Shown: piece after piece, positions 23,428 to 35,494 of the stretch
Position numbering within the stretch: the first letter of the stretch is position 1
Layout of the letters: each line of letters starts with the position of its first letter
Origin: Tribonema minus
Lineage: Eukaryota; Sar; Xanthophyceae; Tribonematales; Tribonemataceae
Direction: 5' to 3'
Assembly (NCBI GenBank): GCA_017506865.1
Contig: JAFCMP010000257.1
Span: 806,001 to 870,000, forward strand
DNA length: 64,000 nucleotides
The notes under the pieces: model-generated
The model's database searches: none
The model's input: the letters and a program-made list of their open reading frames with translations, nothing else
What the model was told of the DNA's origin: nothing
Program-made: the position numbers and the translations under genes

Positions 23428-23773
23428 TGAAAAAGTAATTGTTGAGGTAGCCATCAATAACCTTGAAGTTCGAGTTGACAGGGCCTGTGGTACTGGCAAT
23501 CACAGGCTGCTACTGTAATAGTGGGGAGTCTCAGACAATTTTCAAGTAGCAAGATTGACCTTGGATGATCAGGCGACGCCGTGGTCGCGTAAGTCCAAGA
23601 AAAAAGTAAGTGTTGAGGTAGCCATTAACAGCCTTGAAGTTCGAGTTGACAGGGCCTGTGGTACTGGCAATCACAGGCTGCTACTGTAATAGTGGGAAGT
23701 CTCAGACAATTCTCAAGTAGCAAGATTGACCTTGGATGATCAGGCGACGCCGTGGTCGCGTAAGTCCAAGAAG
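23428..23773. repeat. 171-bp tandem duplication with conserved hairpin
   Basis: Two copies, about 171 bp apart, of a segment starting near GTTGAGGTAGCCAT and ending GTCGCGTAAGTCCAAGAA. They differ at only a few positions. Each contains GCCTGTG....CACAGGC, able to form a 7-bp stem with an ~11-nt loop. No open frame spans the unit. It sits upstream of the signal-peptide exon at 23340. Confidence 0.88.
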
Positions 23774-24176
23774 CCTTAGACTTCCTTAGACTTTCAAATA
23801 CCTTCTTTTGTCAAGCCGGCCAGTATCAGTAGAGGCTGAAGCGGCCTAGCAGCGCCATCTTTACGTACCAGCGAGTACTGTAATAGCTTTCAGCGCGAGA
23901 TCACAGGCTCACAGGGTGGCCATCGGGCCAAATCGGGCCAAATCACTCACTACAACATACAACGTCAGGGGCCCGGAGCGGCATGAAGTGCATGCCTAAT
24001 GCCTACTTGAGATCGATTCGCAAGCATGAAGACGCACCTCAATCAACGCTTCGACGCAATGACTGTGCCGCCGTCCACGCGCTCTCCAAGAAGCACCGGC
24101 CAGGAGGAATTTTTCGATTTGTATATTCGCAAGAAATGCATTCGAAATTAGACGGGGGGTCTTCGGCCAGCAACAA

Positions 24177-24195
24177 GGGTTAGGTTTGGGTTAGG
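24177..24195. repeat. Short telomere-type cluster
   Basis: GGGTTAGGTTTGGGTTAGG, about three degenerate TTAGGG units. Confidence 0.6.
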
Positions 24196-25655
24196 TAATT
24201 GGTGCATCAAAAGGGCGAGACACGAGCAGAAAACCGGATATCACACGAGCAAGTATATGCATAATGTGTGCATCACACAGCTGCTAGCTCGCGTCATGGC
24301 CAAGGCAGCATGTGCATCATGCGCAAAGGATGCATTGCCGCATGTCTGCAGTGTGTGCCACCAGTGGCAATTCAAGCAACAGCATCTTGTGCAGATTGCG
24401 GCGATGGTTCACATCACACGAGGCCATCAACTCATATAATTCAATGCGCTCTGTTCCCTACCACCGCGGCCTCATGAAGGTAGATCGACGCGCATCAGAC
24501 GGCGGCACATGTGGCAGCTGAAGCACACTGTGACAACAGCACAACTTGAACCCTAGCATGACCAGATATTTTCTAGCGTGTCATTGTTAGATCTGACCAT
24601 ACCCTTTGTGTCGGGATGAAGCGGCTTATTGTACATCTGCAGCACCCTAACCGCACTGCACGTCTTGCAAGGTGTTGCGCGTGGATGCTACGGTGCTGCA
24701 GCTGAGTCATGCATGCAGCATTGGTAAGGTGTAGTGTTGCTGATGACTTGTGTGGTGTTTACGGCATGTGCAAGTGCATGCGCTAGCGGACCCATGGTGC
24801 CGCAGCGGCAGCCCTCGATGACGGACGTACATGAAGTTGCAGTCAAGCGTCGTGTAAGACAGGCGGTGGCTCACTGCACGGTTCACAGCACATCCACTTG
24901 CACTGACTTGACGGCCAGGTGACCATGATGACGATAAGGCCCTCAGTCCATCCAAAACGAACACTGAGTCTCCAGCTCTGTTCACAATTGTGCGGCTCCA
25001 CCCGGCGCCACCTGCCTTGACTTGAGTTCGTACCCACTCTGCATACATCAAGTGACTGAAGAGCTGGTCCCACCTCCTGTGATTCTACAGCAACAGCCTG
25101 TTGGGGCAGGTTAATTACGTCTGGTCCTAACAGGCTGCTGCCCAGCTATGCTGATTCCAAAGCAGCAAAAGCAGAAGGCAGAGCTTGTCTTCAATTTCTA
25201 AACACTCCATTCATTCATCTGGTGCCCCAGCACCACCAGACTAACACCAAAACTCAACTGTAAAACCTACTTAAGGGCCTTCTGGAAGCAAGAAGAATCT
25301 TCTCACCAGTTCTTGCAGTCAACAGACACTAAGCAGATGCTGCTGACAACTGCGCAACTGCCAAGCACCCTGCAAGACAGCTACACTAACTCATAGAATG
25401 ATTAGGAGTATTACAAGCAACATGCACACTCCCCACATGACGGCCACCAGCGCACCTGACCTGAATGATAGTTCTAGTGCCAGGTATGCAGTACAGTGGC
25501 ATGTACGGCCACTTGTCCAGAGTTCAACTTTTGGAAGTACAATACGACGTCCCAGGCTGCATGCACAATATCATCGCAGGTCGCTGCGTGGCACCTACCC
25601 GACGCCGCGTCCTGCTGCTACGCGCTCCATTACTGCACGCAAATGCGCGCGGCAT

Positions 25656-26126
25656 TCATTCAGAGCCGTCTTCAAGCGATGCATCGTCTGCCTGTAATGC
25701 GCGCGGTCCGTTGCGCGCGCGCACGCGATCGTACTCCGCCTGCGCCCGTGCGAGGGCGTCGTGGGCCCGTTGTTCAGCGGCCAGTGCCTCCGCCTGCGCT
25801 GCCTCTGCCGCCGCGCGCGCCGCCACCGCCGCTGCGCACTGCGCCTCAGCATCTGCATGCCGCTGCATATCCTCAGCGAGCCGCGCCGCAAGCCATGCAA
25901 TGGTCACCTCCAACGCCTCCTTCCCTGCCCGCGAGCTCATGGCAATGGGGGGGTGGCTCAGTTCTGCTAGAGGTCTGAAGGCCCAGTGTGGAGATGCCCC
26001 TGTGAGGGTAAGGTGCGGCAGGTGTGGGACATCAAGGAAATGACTGCACGCCGCGGCAGCGTCAGAGCAGCCAGAGGGACTGCTTTCATATGCTGCATCA
26101 GCCAGATGATGCAATCTGAGAGCCAT
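25656..26126 (-). CDS. Small Ala-rich coiled-coil protein, function unknown
   Basis: A single 156-codon frame. Residues ~65-145 alternate Ala/Glu/Arg/Gln in heptads (e.g. MQRHADAEAQC, AAEAAQAEALAAEQ, RAQAEYDRVRAR), a long helix or coiled coil. The N-terminal third (MALRLHHLADAAYES..) is not helical-repeat in type and the C-terminus is acidic (DDASLEDGSE). Third positions are strongly G/C in this frame and not in the overlapping + strand frames. It lies divergently from the Tudor-like gene with 631 bp between starts. I recognise no family. An upstream exon cannot be excluded. Confidence 0.55.
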   Translation of the reverse strand: MALRLHHLADAAYESSPSGCSDAAAACSHFLDVPHLPHLTLTGASPHWAFRPLAELSHPPIAMSSRAGKEALEVTIAWLAARLAEDMQRHADAEAQCAAAVAARAAAEAAQAEALAAEQRAHDALARAQAEYDRVRARNGPRALQADDASLEDGSE

Positions 26127-26757
26127 TCTGTACGTCCCAATTTGGCGTGAAATATCATGAAAAACAGTGGCGTCATGAAGGGCCGCTGATCAGGTCATGA
26201 TTTTCACGACGACCTGTCAGGGTCGTTGAAGGGAACTGGCGTGATTAAAGCAGTGCGAGAACATTTCAGCCAATCAGACGGCGCGGCCGAACATAGTGCG
26301 TAGCCAGGCACTCGGTGGCGAGGCATAGTGGCTTGCGCTGCAGTCGTTGCGTGCCGTGGCCTGTGGGAATGCTGCTAGTGCCAACAGCACCGCTCTGGCG
26401 CCGTAGTATGCGCTGCGTCGTCAGCGACCTCTGACGCAGGTCACACTGATGAACCACACAAATTGCTTCTGTCGCGAATGTCGGTACGGAACGCGGCACG
26501 TGAATCACGCCAGAAACAAGCCGTACAGCATGGCTCTGAGCATCATGGCAGTAAGCCCTAATCTCTGATTTTGGAGTTGGAAGGTTGAAGACACTCGCGA
26601 GCGTGCCACAGAGTTTCGGTCATTACCTGTCAGGGATCGACACTCAAGGTGCTTGGAATGCAGACTGCAAATGTCGCAAGGCACAGGTGAGGTGAAGCAC
26701 CACGTGAAGTGAAAACTTCCGGCTTTTGCCGCCAAGGTTTGAACCAAGTTTGAGTTA
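26127..26757. promoter_or_regulatory. Divergent intergenic region (likely bidirectional promoter)
   Basis: 631 bp between the start of the - strand coiled-coil gene and the + strand Tudor-like gene. No TATA-like box stood out. No repeats or convincing open frames were seen. Confidence 0.4.
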
Positions 26758-29192
26758 TTGATGATCAAGACACTTCTCACTTTCTCGGCACCAAGGATGA
26801 CGGAAGCGGAAGGTAACGAGCAAGTGCCTCACAATGCTCAGCCGCAGCTTCAGCACCAGCAGCATGAGGCTGGTGTCAAGCGCCCTCGAGAGGTTGACCC
26901 ATCTGAGCAGCTCAGTTCCACGAAGCAGAAGACAGAGGAACCGCCTAGCGAAGCCTCGGGAGCAGCAGAGCCAGTAGAGCCTACAATCGCTGCCGTAGAC
27001 ACTCAGCAAGTACAGCCTACCACTCCTGCTGCTGCATTAGCTGCAGTTTCTCTGACCGGGGACCGGCTGGAGGTGATGTGGGAGCTGGAACTCGATGGCG
27101 AGAGCGTCCGGAAATGGTGGCCCTGCACCCTGGACCGGAGGGGGGACGGCACTCTCACCGAGGCAGGACAGCACGTGTTCGCCCTCACGTACGACGCCTT
27201 TGGAGAATTCGATGTGTGCACCAGGCGCGTCACATTTCAGGCCCCCCATTGCCTGCACGACATCGAGGAAGGCGTTGGCATGAGGTTCAGGAGGGAGGGC
27301 GAGCAGCTGCCGGGCGACGAGGAGGAGGAGGAGGAGGGGGAGGAGGACGAAGAGGGGGATGAGTTAGTGGCCCCCGGAGATCACATCGTTGATCTGGATG
27401 AGCTGGTGGGGCAGGTATGTATACGTGCAACCTGTCACACGTACCCAAAACGCGATCGCGCATCACGATTGCCGCCTGCGTGTGGCGCTTTTGGGTGCAG
27501 GCCAATTGAGTTTCCAGGGCCTGCTTGCTGGCAAAGTGCCTGTGCTGATGATGTGGTCATGCGGGTAATTGAAGTTCACTCAAAACTTCATTCGATGAGT
27601 GTGTGCTCCATAGTAGCCTGCGTGGCAGGCCTGTCACTCGCATCACTCCAGCCAGGTACTAGTGATCTCGCTGAGAGCAGCTGTCAAGGCAGCTATGCGG
27701 CTGTCACAAGTGACTTGCTGGCATTTTTTGCAGCGGCAAGGCTGAACATGCGCAATGCTGTGAAATGCTGCTGAGCACTTGCTGCTTCACCAGGCATGCC
27801 TCGTGCAATCACAGAGCTGCAGTGCATGCAGCATGATGTTTGTGTCTGTGCGCGCTATGTTACTTAGGTATGCAGGTTTCGATGAATCATGTCCATAATC
27901 TATCAAAAGGGGACAGATCAGCAGGTGTTGGTGGCATTTGTTTTTTGGCATCATCCTTGTGGCATTTGGTTGCCATCATCGTCGCACGATGGTGGTGGGA
28001 GGCCCGGCTCGCGCTTGAAGAGTTAAGCTACCTACATGTTTCCGTGCACATGTACAGGCGAGGACAAACCCAAAATCAATTCAGCTGCCAAAGGTGAAAG
28101 CCGTCACACTGCCGCCGCTGCTGCTGTCACACCGCAGCTTCAACTTGAGAGCGCTTGCTGCCTCCGCTTTCCTCACAATACTCATGCCTGTCTGCTCCTT
28201 CTCTCCGGCGCAGGACGGTGGCAGCGATCAGCCCCTGTTGGCGGGCATGCAGCACCTGCCCATGGTGCAGCAGCAGAACATCGCCCTTGCGATGCGCGGC
28301 ATGATGGATGCCTTCAAGGAGAAGCTCAGGTGAGGATAGGTGGTTACACCTGTATACCTGCGGTATAGGTGCACTGAAACATCGCCCTCGCCATACGCGG
28401 CACGATGGATGCCTTCAAGGAGAAGTTCAGGTGAAAAGGGGCACTGCTCATTGTGTACATTGGGTATGTATGTATGTATGTATGTAACATTGTTGTCACG
28501 ATGCGCGGCATGATTGATGCCTTCAAGGAGATGCTCAGGTGACAACAGGCGGCGACCCTTGTCATGCATACGGTACAGGTATGCTACGCTACAGGCAGCG
28601 CTCTTTGTATGTTTACAGTATACCACACTGCAACATTGCCCTCACAATGCACGCATGCATGGCATGATGGATGCCTTCAAGGAGCAGCTCAGGTGACGAA
28701 GAGGCATTGCTCGCCGTATACATACGGAATTTGTGCACTTCAACATTGTTGTCGCGATGCACGGCGTGATAGCTGCCTTCAAGGAGAAATCAGGTGAGAA
28801 ACAGCAGTGCTCCTAGTATACATATATACAGTATATGCAGATGCACTGCAACATCGTTGTTGCGGTGCATGGCGTTATATATTCCTTCATGTGCCTTCCA
28901 GAAACAGGTGTCGGAAAGGTAGTGCTCCTGGTATACATATGGTATAGGTACACTGCCACCGGCGGTTGGCACTCTGCATCCCTATCGCAGTTGTGCGTGC
29001 TGCAAAAAAGACTCCGTCAACAAAGTGCTCACAGAATACATGCATGCCTCCCATTCGCACCGCAGGGAGCACATGAGCGCCAAGCCGAGCGGCAGCGAAG
29101 ACGCAGACGTGGTCACGCGCGACGACGTGCGCACCATCCTGGAGGACCTCGGGCGCCAACGCCACACGCAGGAGATCGCAGACGGCGCGTGA
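26758..29192 (+). CDS. Tudor-like/acidic nuclear protein, function unknown
   Basis: Three exons: 26758-27414, 28214-28329, 29066-29192 (TGA), 299 residues; junctions are phase 0 then phase 2. Met14 at 26797 (AAGGATGACGG) is an equally likely start. Features in order: a Gln/Glu-rich head with a nuclear-localisation-like KRPRE near 41-45, a folded segment at ~101-180 with GDRLEVMWELEL, WWPCTL, FALTYDAFGEFD and MRFRREG resembling Tudor/Agenet-like barrel domains that read modified histones or RNA, a Glu/Asp run at ~187-202, then a helical tail (MRGMMDAFKEKLREHM). The Tudor assignment is by pattern only. The short middle exon is followed in intron 2 by about five more copies of its end and donor, each copy every ~100-150 bp. 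Confidence 0.72.
28230..28912 (+). repeat. Six-unit exon-donor array in intron 2 of the Tudor-like gene
   Basis: Units encode versions of MRGMMDAFKEKLR ending at a donor GTGA. Donor-like GT positions are near 28330, 28431, 28539, 28693, 28794 and 28908. Intron parts contain GTATAC..GGTATAGGTGCACTG. The first unit is the exon. The second keeps an open frame (IRGTMDAFKEKFR), the third is also open, and later units are progressively altered. A TGTA microsatellite lies at 28466-28486. Confidence 0.88.
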
Positions 29193-30356
29193 GCCGCTCA
29201 GCACAGCGGCCGAGTGCTGCTGCATTCAAGGAGAAACGACTCCCCCCGGGGGGGGGGGGGTATTGTGGAGTGGCGGTGTGCGCGGGACCTGCAGACAGGG
29301 GGGCAGGGGCGGGGGCGGGGGGGAGGGCCCTCTGCGGGCAGCTGTTTCACAGCGAGTGTAAACTGTGAACATGAAGAAAGCGCCAGTGCTCTGCGAGCCC
29401 ATGAGGTTGAGCACTGCGGACACTGTTGCGCGCGTATGAAGATGGCTGACGCCGTGTATGTACATTGAAAGCGTGCGCCCGGGCCATGTGTCATGAGGTT
29501 GCAGGCTGCGCTTCACAGTGACAGGTGATGCGGTGTTGCGACGCACAGAGCGGAGCGTTCCGCACAACGCTGCTACTGTGCGCACGGGGTCGCTGCTGTC
29601 TCATGTTACCCTTGCGCGATGTGCGCGCAATATAGCATGAGCAGCGTCAGATGGGGTGCATCTTGCACCACCTGAATGTACTTATGGGCCATGTCGTTGT
29701 TGAGTTATCTTTTGTTCCCTTACCAATGAGTCCTGAGTGCTGATGAACATTTCAAGAGACTGCTTTGTTTGCGTGCGCTGTATTGGTGGATGCTGGCAGA
29801 TCTGGCATGGCTGACTTTGTCCTGACCTGCATTCTGCACGATGTTATGGGGGCAAGTAAGAGGGTTACAGGTGCAGATGTTTGACAATACTGCACCCGAA
29901 ATATAGACATCTATCATGCCGCAAAACACGGCACTGACACTTGCTGGTCAGCAGATGCTCAGTGAGCTGTTCATGCACAGGCACGATGACAACGGATTCT
30001 GTCAATGGCCCATGCATTTGTTACAGCCATCCTGTCACCGCTCATTTGAGCATCCTTGCTCTTGCAAACCGTGTTGGAGCATGAACTGTGAGGTAATTAC
30101 GTGGTTCACCTGCACAGACAACCCAACAAGGGCACAGCTCGCATCTGCCCGCACATCCAGCACGTCGCAATGTAGAAAAATTGAAAAAACTGGCAACCTT
30201 GCGTCATATTGTGCGTGTTCTCTCAAGTACGCCTGTTGCCACTGGCGCAGGCACAAGCCGCCAAGGCAGTCAGCAAAGTGTCGCGATGACAAAACAAGCA
30301 CAGCATCACGATGACAACACACGTACACACCTCAGCGGAAGGTGAAGTAGCTTCTA
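29193..30356. other. Intergenic region between convergent genes
   Basis: Lies between two gene ends. Contains a G(12) tract near 29247 and G/C runs to 29325, then sequence with no family match. A + strand frame at 29916-30314 is Cys/His-rich by chance-like composition and is not assigned. Confidence 0.35.
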
Positions 30357-31278
30357 CTAGTCACTTCCAAATTCACATGTGCTGCCGCCGCCGCCTACAC
30401 TGCACGACATGGCCGGTGCAGCGCCGCCGCCAACTTTTAAGCCGCCACTACCGCCCTCAGCACCGCGCGCAGCGCCCGCAGCGCCTCCTCGTCTCCTGTC
30501 GAGCTGCTGCCGCACAGCGCGCCAGAGCGCCGCCACATCGCCGCCCGCCGTCGATTGCACCACGGAGAACACGTGGCCCGCGTCCGCAAACGCCGCGGCC
30601 GCGTCCCAGGGCAGGTCCTCCGGGAACCACGCGTCGTGCGCGCTGAGCCGCGGCAGCGCCGCTGCTGCTGCTGCCGCTGCCGCTGCTGCTGCCACTTCTG
30701 CTGCCGCCATGGATGTGTCCACGTGCAGCGCCTCAAACAGGCCAAAGTGGTCGAGCGCCAGGCGGTACAGCGTGTACTCGGACCACAGCCACTGCCGCCG
30801 CTGCTCCAGCGTCGCCGCCGCCGCCGCCGCCGCCGCAGCGTGATGATGCTCTGCAGGCGTTGCTGCCGCCGCCGCCGTGGACACACTCACTTGCAACGGT
30901 GGAGCTGGCGCTGTCTGCGCCACTGCTGCTGCTGCGGCTGCTGCTGCTGCTGCTGCTGTCGTCGCCGCTGCTGGCGCAGTTCCTGTTGTCCACGCATCAA
31001 GCAGCGCTGCCGCATAGGTCTGCTCGCCGTACTGTGCCTTCAGGCGGCCCAGCGTCAAAAGCGCGCCCGGGGTTGACAGCACTGCAGGCGTCACGCCAAA
31101 GCCGCCGCCGGTGCCACTGCCAGCATCGCCGCCGCCTTCGCCTCCCCTGTCAGAATCATTGTCATTGCTGCTGCTGCTGCTGGGTAGCTGCAGTACGCGT
31201 TGAGATGCGGCCCACCAGGCCGCATGCACCGCACGCGGCTCATTGGCGTACGCGCCGCGCCTGACGCTCGAACCGCCG

Positions 31279-31312
<34 letters not shown>

Positions 31313-32147
31313 GCAGTGGCAGCAGCGCGTCCAATGCGGCGCTCGCGCCGCCGCCGAACGTCAACACCACATCCGCATCTAGAGTGAGGTAGAAGTCAGT
31401 CGGGACGAGCTGTGCCGCGAGCAGCTTCATGAGCATCTGGACTGCGTAGCCGCTCCACTGGCCTCTTGGGCTGCCGGGGGGGAGCAGCGTCCCCTCTGGC
31501 ACCACCACGATGTTGCAGCCGCCGCAGTCTGGCGCGTCGGAATTGAGCCAGCGCTGGAGCTGGGCGGCAAGCGGTGAGGCGTGCGCGTCCGGCGTGATGA
31601 TGTACAGCGCCTCCAGCGCCTGCAGCAGGCCGCCGGCGTGCATCGATGACAGCAGTATCTCAGCGCGCTGAGCGTCGACCAGAGTGAGCGGCAGCACGGC
31701 CGTCAGCCGCGGCGCCATCGAGGTCGAGTTGTGATGAGGTTCAGGTAGCGAGGCATGACGCAAGACAGTGACGCCACTAGGGACACTGCTCGAGAGGAGC
31801 ATCTGAGTGCTGGAGAGCAGATGTGCGCTGATCCACGCCACCCCCTCTTTCACCACGGTTATGGTGATGAAGTCGAGGTCAGGCGTGCAAGGCAGGCATT
31901 CGTAAATGGTGCCATTGATACCAATGCATAACTGCGCCTTTTGATCGTCTCTCAGCAGCACTTCTTTTGAAAGCATTTCCTGCCAGATGATGCTGGCTCT
32001 GACGGTGGCTTGGCCTGTATCATTTGCGATCGCTGCGGAACTGGCCATGTGCAGGGCAAAAAACTCTGCTCCAGCAGCAGCATGAAGAAGCGCCAGCACT
32101 TGCGCCAGGTTTCGCAGCGGCCCGATGGCAACAACAGGCATCAGCAA
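30357..32147 (-). CDS. DUF6492-type glycosyltransferase-like protein, intronless
   Basis: One uninterrupted 596-codon frame. The N-terminus has a hydrophobic stretch (VLALLHAAAGAEFFAL, ~17-33) that may be a signal anchor, consistent with a Golgi type II protein. The catalytic part starts near 147 (RLTAVLPLTL), followed by YIITPD, IVVVPEG, the QMLMKLLAAQLVPTDFYLTL helix-strand and the DxD-like LDADV at 256-260, a nucleotide-sugar/metal site. Later come HAAWWAASQRVLQLP, GVTPAVLSTPGALLTLGRL and WSEYTLYRLALDHFGLFEALH. These blocks match the DUF6492 family of putative glycosyltransferases. Between the blocks are low-complexity inserts: Ser runs (~285-296, 320-324), Ala runs (~390-440, 480-500) and a Gly/Ala-rich tail. 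Substrate is unknown. Several overlapping + strand frames are shadows of GC-rich codons. Confidence 0.85.
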
Positions 32148-34527
32148 CCGCCCTGCACTGCACCACCACCCTCCACACCACCCCTTCCTTCTCTCATTAC
32201 TTGCTCAACTGGTGACATGCCATCGTCATAGGTTCGAGTGGTGCTGTACTTTTGTTATATTCCACTTGTGGCTGTGGAAATGCCATGTTGTGCTGTACTA
32301 CTCATGTGAGGAGGAGGAGGGTGTGAGGAGGGCGGATCTGCTTGATGAGCAGCAGCGCGGTGGTCAGGCGGCTCCATGGCATACGTTGTGCTGCGAAAAG
32401 GTGCGTTCCAGCTTGTTCAGCGCCACTGTGAGGGCACTATCACCAGCCATTGGTTTTGATCCGATTGGCTCTGCCCGTGCAGACAGACGCGAGGGATGAT
32501 GATTTGATATACTTGGTCCGTGTTATTCATCACGCCCCGCCATCGCGCAAGCGACAAGGGTCCACGTATGCAGCAACCGTATATGACCTCTGACCTCCAA
32601 TCAATCACGCAGCTCTTGTTTGAGATGATGACTGCAGATGCTCACGAGCCATGCGCCTCTCTTTGGCTGCTCCCCTCCCTTGCAGGTTTGGTTATCGTCA
32701 GCGCTATAGTACGTTCATCGAGCAGCTGCCTCGCTCCGCGCTGCTCCGTCCGGGAATCTGCACGTTTGTAGTGCTGTCAAGCCACACTGCCCAAACGAGC
32801 TGGAAGTGCTGCAGACAGTAGCTGGGGCTGTCATTAATGGCTGCGGTGTGCACCGAATCTTGGTTGGCACACATCCAGATGTGACACTTTTGACTTACTG
32901 TACTACCAGCTTTCCATCTGTAGATCATGAACCTGTACTCACAAAAGCCTCGGCCTTTCCAGTACACCGACCCCGCAATGTATCTCAAGCTTGTCACAGC
33001 TGCGTGGCTTGTTGCACCAAGTGGGCCAAAATCTTGTTGTGAAGCGATGCTCAAGTTCGCAAAGTGGTTTCTGTGACAAGCTGGTATTGAGTCAAGGTGT
33101 ACTCCGAAAAGGGCTCAGCCTTCCATCAGCGTACTGGTGTTGCAAGCCGTTTGAGGGATCGGCAGCTAAGCACTACAGGGCTGCGGCTGTGTTCAGTTGA
33201 AGTTTCGAAGAAGCTGTAATTCAATCGGCTCTTTTAATTCCTGGGGTAGGTAGGTGGACACAGTTCACTGGGACACCGCCTGTTTGGTCATGTATATTAT
33301 CGACCTTGCTATTGATGAAAACTTTCAAAGGTAACAGGTGACAGTTTAAAAAGCAATGCAGATGGTTGCTGCAGCAAATCATCCAAGTCATTCTGCACTC
33401 TGCACTGTGAAATGCTGATGATCAGCTCATAGGCGTTTGAGTATGCTTCACTGCGGTGCAGCAACAAAGACGAGTGCCAAATCATAAGGTCGTACAATCA
33501 GCATGGGGGGTGAATGCATTGATGCAGCTACTTTGTGCTCGTGCTCATATGAGGTGACCCGAGGCAACCACCCAGGAAAACAAAAAAAACTAGCGTGTTC
33601 ATAGCTCTTTGGGTTGTGACAGCACAGCAGTGCCACTGCGAGGAGGCAGATCAGGCAGGAGCATGCATATTTGTGCAGAACGCTTGACAGCGCCGCCAGC
33701 CTCTTTGGGCAGCAGCCGCCTGTCACGTGTTTGAAGCTCTTGCTTGAAACCAACAAGAGCGCGCGCTTGAGCCGGCACTGTTGCCTAACCTTCATAGACC
33801 TGTACACCTCCACTTCAACGGCAAGATGTTTTCACCTCGTATGCAGGGCTGGTAAATCAGGTGTGTGCGGGGGGCGGGGGGGGGGGGGGGGGGTGGATCT
33901 GCTGATGTCGCACGCGTCACGGGTCCACTGCCTGGCAGCACCACACACGAAAATGTGACTCATCAGCTCCCGTATGCGGCGAACACGGTGCCTGCGCGAC
34001 CAGCCACAGTGAACAATATGCGGTCATGTGGCGGTCGAAGTGTTGCTGGCGTCCTTCTGCGCCGGCGCCACTGACGCCGCAGTGGCAGCGCTCTGTTGCG
34101 CTCTCCGGGTGCCGCACGCTGCGCGCTGCAACGGGCGATCGCTGCTGCAACGCTGTGCCAGAGGCTGCGGTCGAAACCCGCGCCGCGGGTGCTGCTGGCA
34201 ATGCACGCTCGCTGCGCAGGCCTGCACAGCAGAGGTAATGGCCGCCGCACGCTTCACATGCCTGACTCTCCCAGGCGCTAGTCATACGCCAGTCTCGTCT
34301 GTGGCGTTGGGTGCCTTTGATGCGGCTGCGGTGATGCCGCCGCCCCCCCCCCACCCCTCGAACCCCCAAACAGCCGGACCGCCAAGGCGATGGGCTACGG
34401 TGCAGCGTCATACGCAGCCGCCATAGCACGGCGCCATAACCTGGCGCCATTTGCATGTACAACCGTCACTCCACCCTGCTCCCATCTCTTGAAGCTTACA
34501 CTCCGAAGTACGATGGTGGAAGCATGG
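32148..34527. other. Region with no confident gene
   Basis: About 2.4 kb. Contains a segment at 32684-32812 (+) with an acceptor-like CTTGCAG followed by an open frame beginning FGYRQRYSTFIEQL. A G(18) tract lies near 33875-33892. At 34028-34237 a + strand frame with very strong G/C third positions (..VEVLLASFCAGATDAAVAALC) ends at a donor-like GAG|GTAATG. The opposite strand is also open there. None could be tied to a family or a full exon chain. Confidence 0.35.
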
Positions 34528-35494
34528 TTACCCATATACAGCGGCCACCGCTATCGCCTGTGGCTTTGCGCGCTGGCTGCGCCCCTCGCCCGCGCCTGAC
34601 TCCACGTCCTCGTCGCTGGCGTACTCCGCAATCGCCATGGGAATGTGCACCGGCTCTGCGCGCGCGACCGCCACCACCTGGCGCAGAATTGAGTTTCAAC
34701 AAAATGTGTCAGTGCTCGATATCAATGGCGTGATAGCACGGCGGCGGCAGAAAGAAGATTGAGAACCTACAGGAAGGATGGCGCCTGCAGTGAACCCCTA
34801 CCTCTTACCCTAAGCCCTGACAGTTTAGACAGGCATAAAGGCGCATTGGAGTTACATGTGGGCCCTGATGCAGTTATGTTGCGTGAGCCAACGGGCAGAG
34901 TGCTTGCAACCTGACGCAACAGGTGCTTTGCTGGCTGGTTACACTGGACTCTGTTGACCGTATTCCGCGCTAATGTGCTGGCGCTAGCATGTATTGTGAT
35001 TGATACTTTCAGTGTTTTCTGCTAAGTATGCAGATGGTTTACCTTTAGCAGATAGCCGCGCAGCATCACAGCGCAGTTACGGAATTCGGCGCGTGACACA
35101 AAGTCTGCTGTGCTACATGGCTCACCTGACCAGCGCTGCTGTGCTGGTATGGGTTCAGCTCCGGCGGTATCGCCGCGCTGCGCCGGTGTGCGCTCTGCTG
35201 CGACCGATCGATGCCCCGCAGCCCCCTTGGCCGCTCGGGAGGCCTGTTCGTCCCCCTTGCAGTGCCCCGATTTGGCATCCGCATCACGGTGCCCTGAGGC
35301 AGGCCGTTGAGATAGGATCCAGGCCCAGTGCCCATTACCACAGCGGTGGCCATTGAGCTGTTGGCGGCGTGAGCTGTTGGCGAGGGCTGAAGTGCGGCTG
35401 CATGGCGTGACTGCTGCGTGTACTTGCAGTAGAACAGCACACAGCCCACTATCACGAAGAGGCCGAAGACGATGAAGACGCCATCAGGACCCAT
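34528..35494 (-). CDS. Small single-pass membrane protein, function unknown
   Basis: Two exons: 35494-35126 (123 codons, donor CAG|GTGAGC) and 34677-34528 (49 codons plus TAA, acceptor GCGCCAG), phase 0, 172 residues. Residues ~6-24 (VFIVFGLFVIVGCVLFYC) form one membrane helix at the extreme N-terminus, followed by KYTQQSR, so the rest is probably cytosolic. The tail has basic Pro/Arg-rich and then acidic segments (RGTARGTNRPPERPRG; AEYASDEDVESG) and ends in a hydrophobic AIAVAAVYG. Third positions favour G/C in the chosen frame. It is divergent from the GON4L-like gene. No family recognised. Confidence 0.62.

Larger units (their letters stand above)
23341..25655. other. Region upstream of the leader exon, no confident gene
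   Basis: Holds the 171-bp duplication (23428-23773), a short TTAGGG-type cluster (24177-24195) and an imperfect inverted pair near 25088-25140 (ACAGCCTGTTGG / TAACAGGCTGCTG). Short frames at 23983-24183 (+) and 24707-25051 (-) have no recognisable family and no supporting neighbours. Confidence 0.35.

Noticed and set aside
30379-31264. Several + strand frames of 150-180 codons
   Set aside because: Shadows of the GC-rich DUF6492-type gene on the - strand; they lack any motif.
32684-32812. Possible PX-domain exon (FGYRQRYSTFIEQL)
   Set aside because: Only one short motif-like stretch with an acceptor; no flanking exons, and the phosphoinositide-binding residues could not be found.
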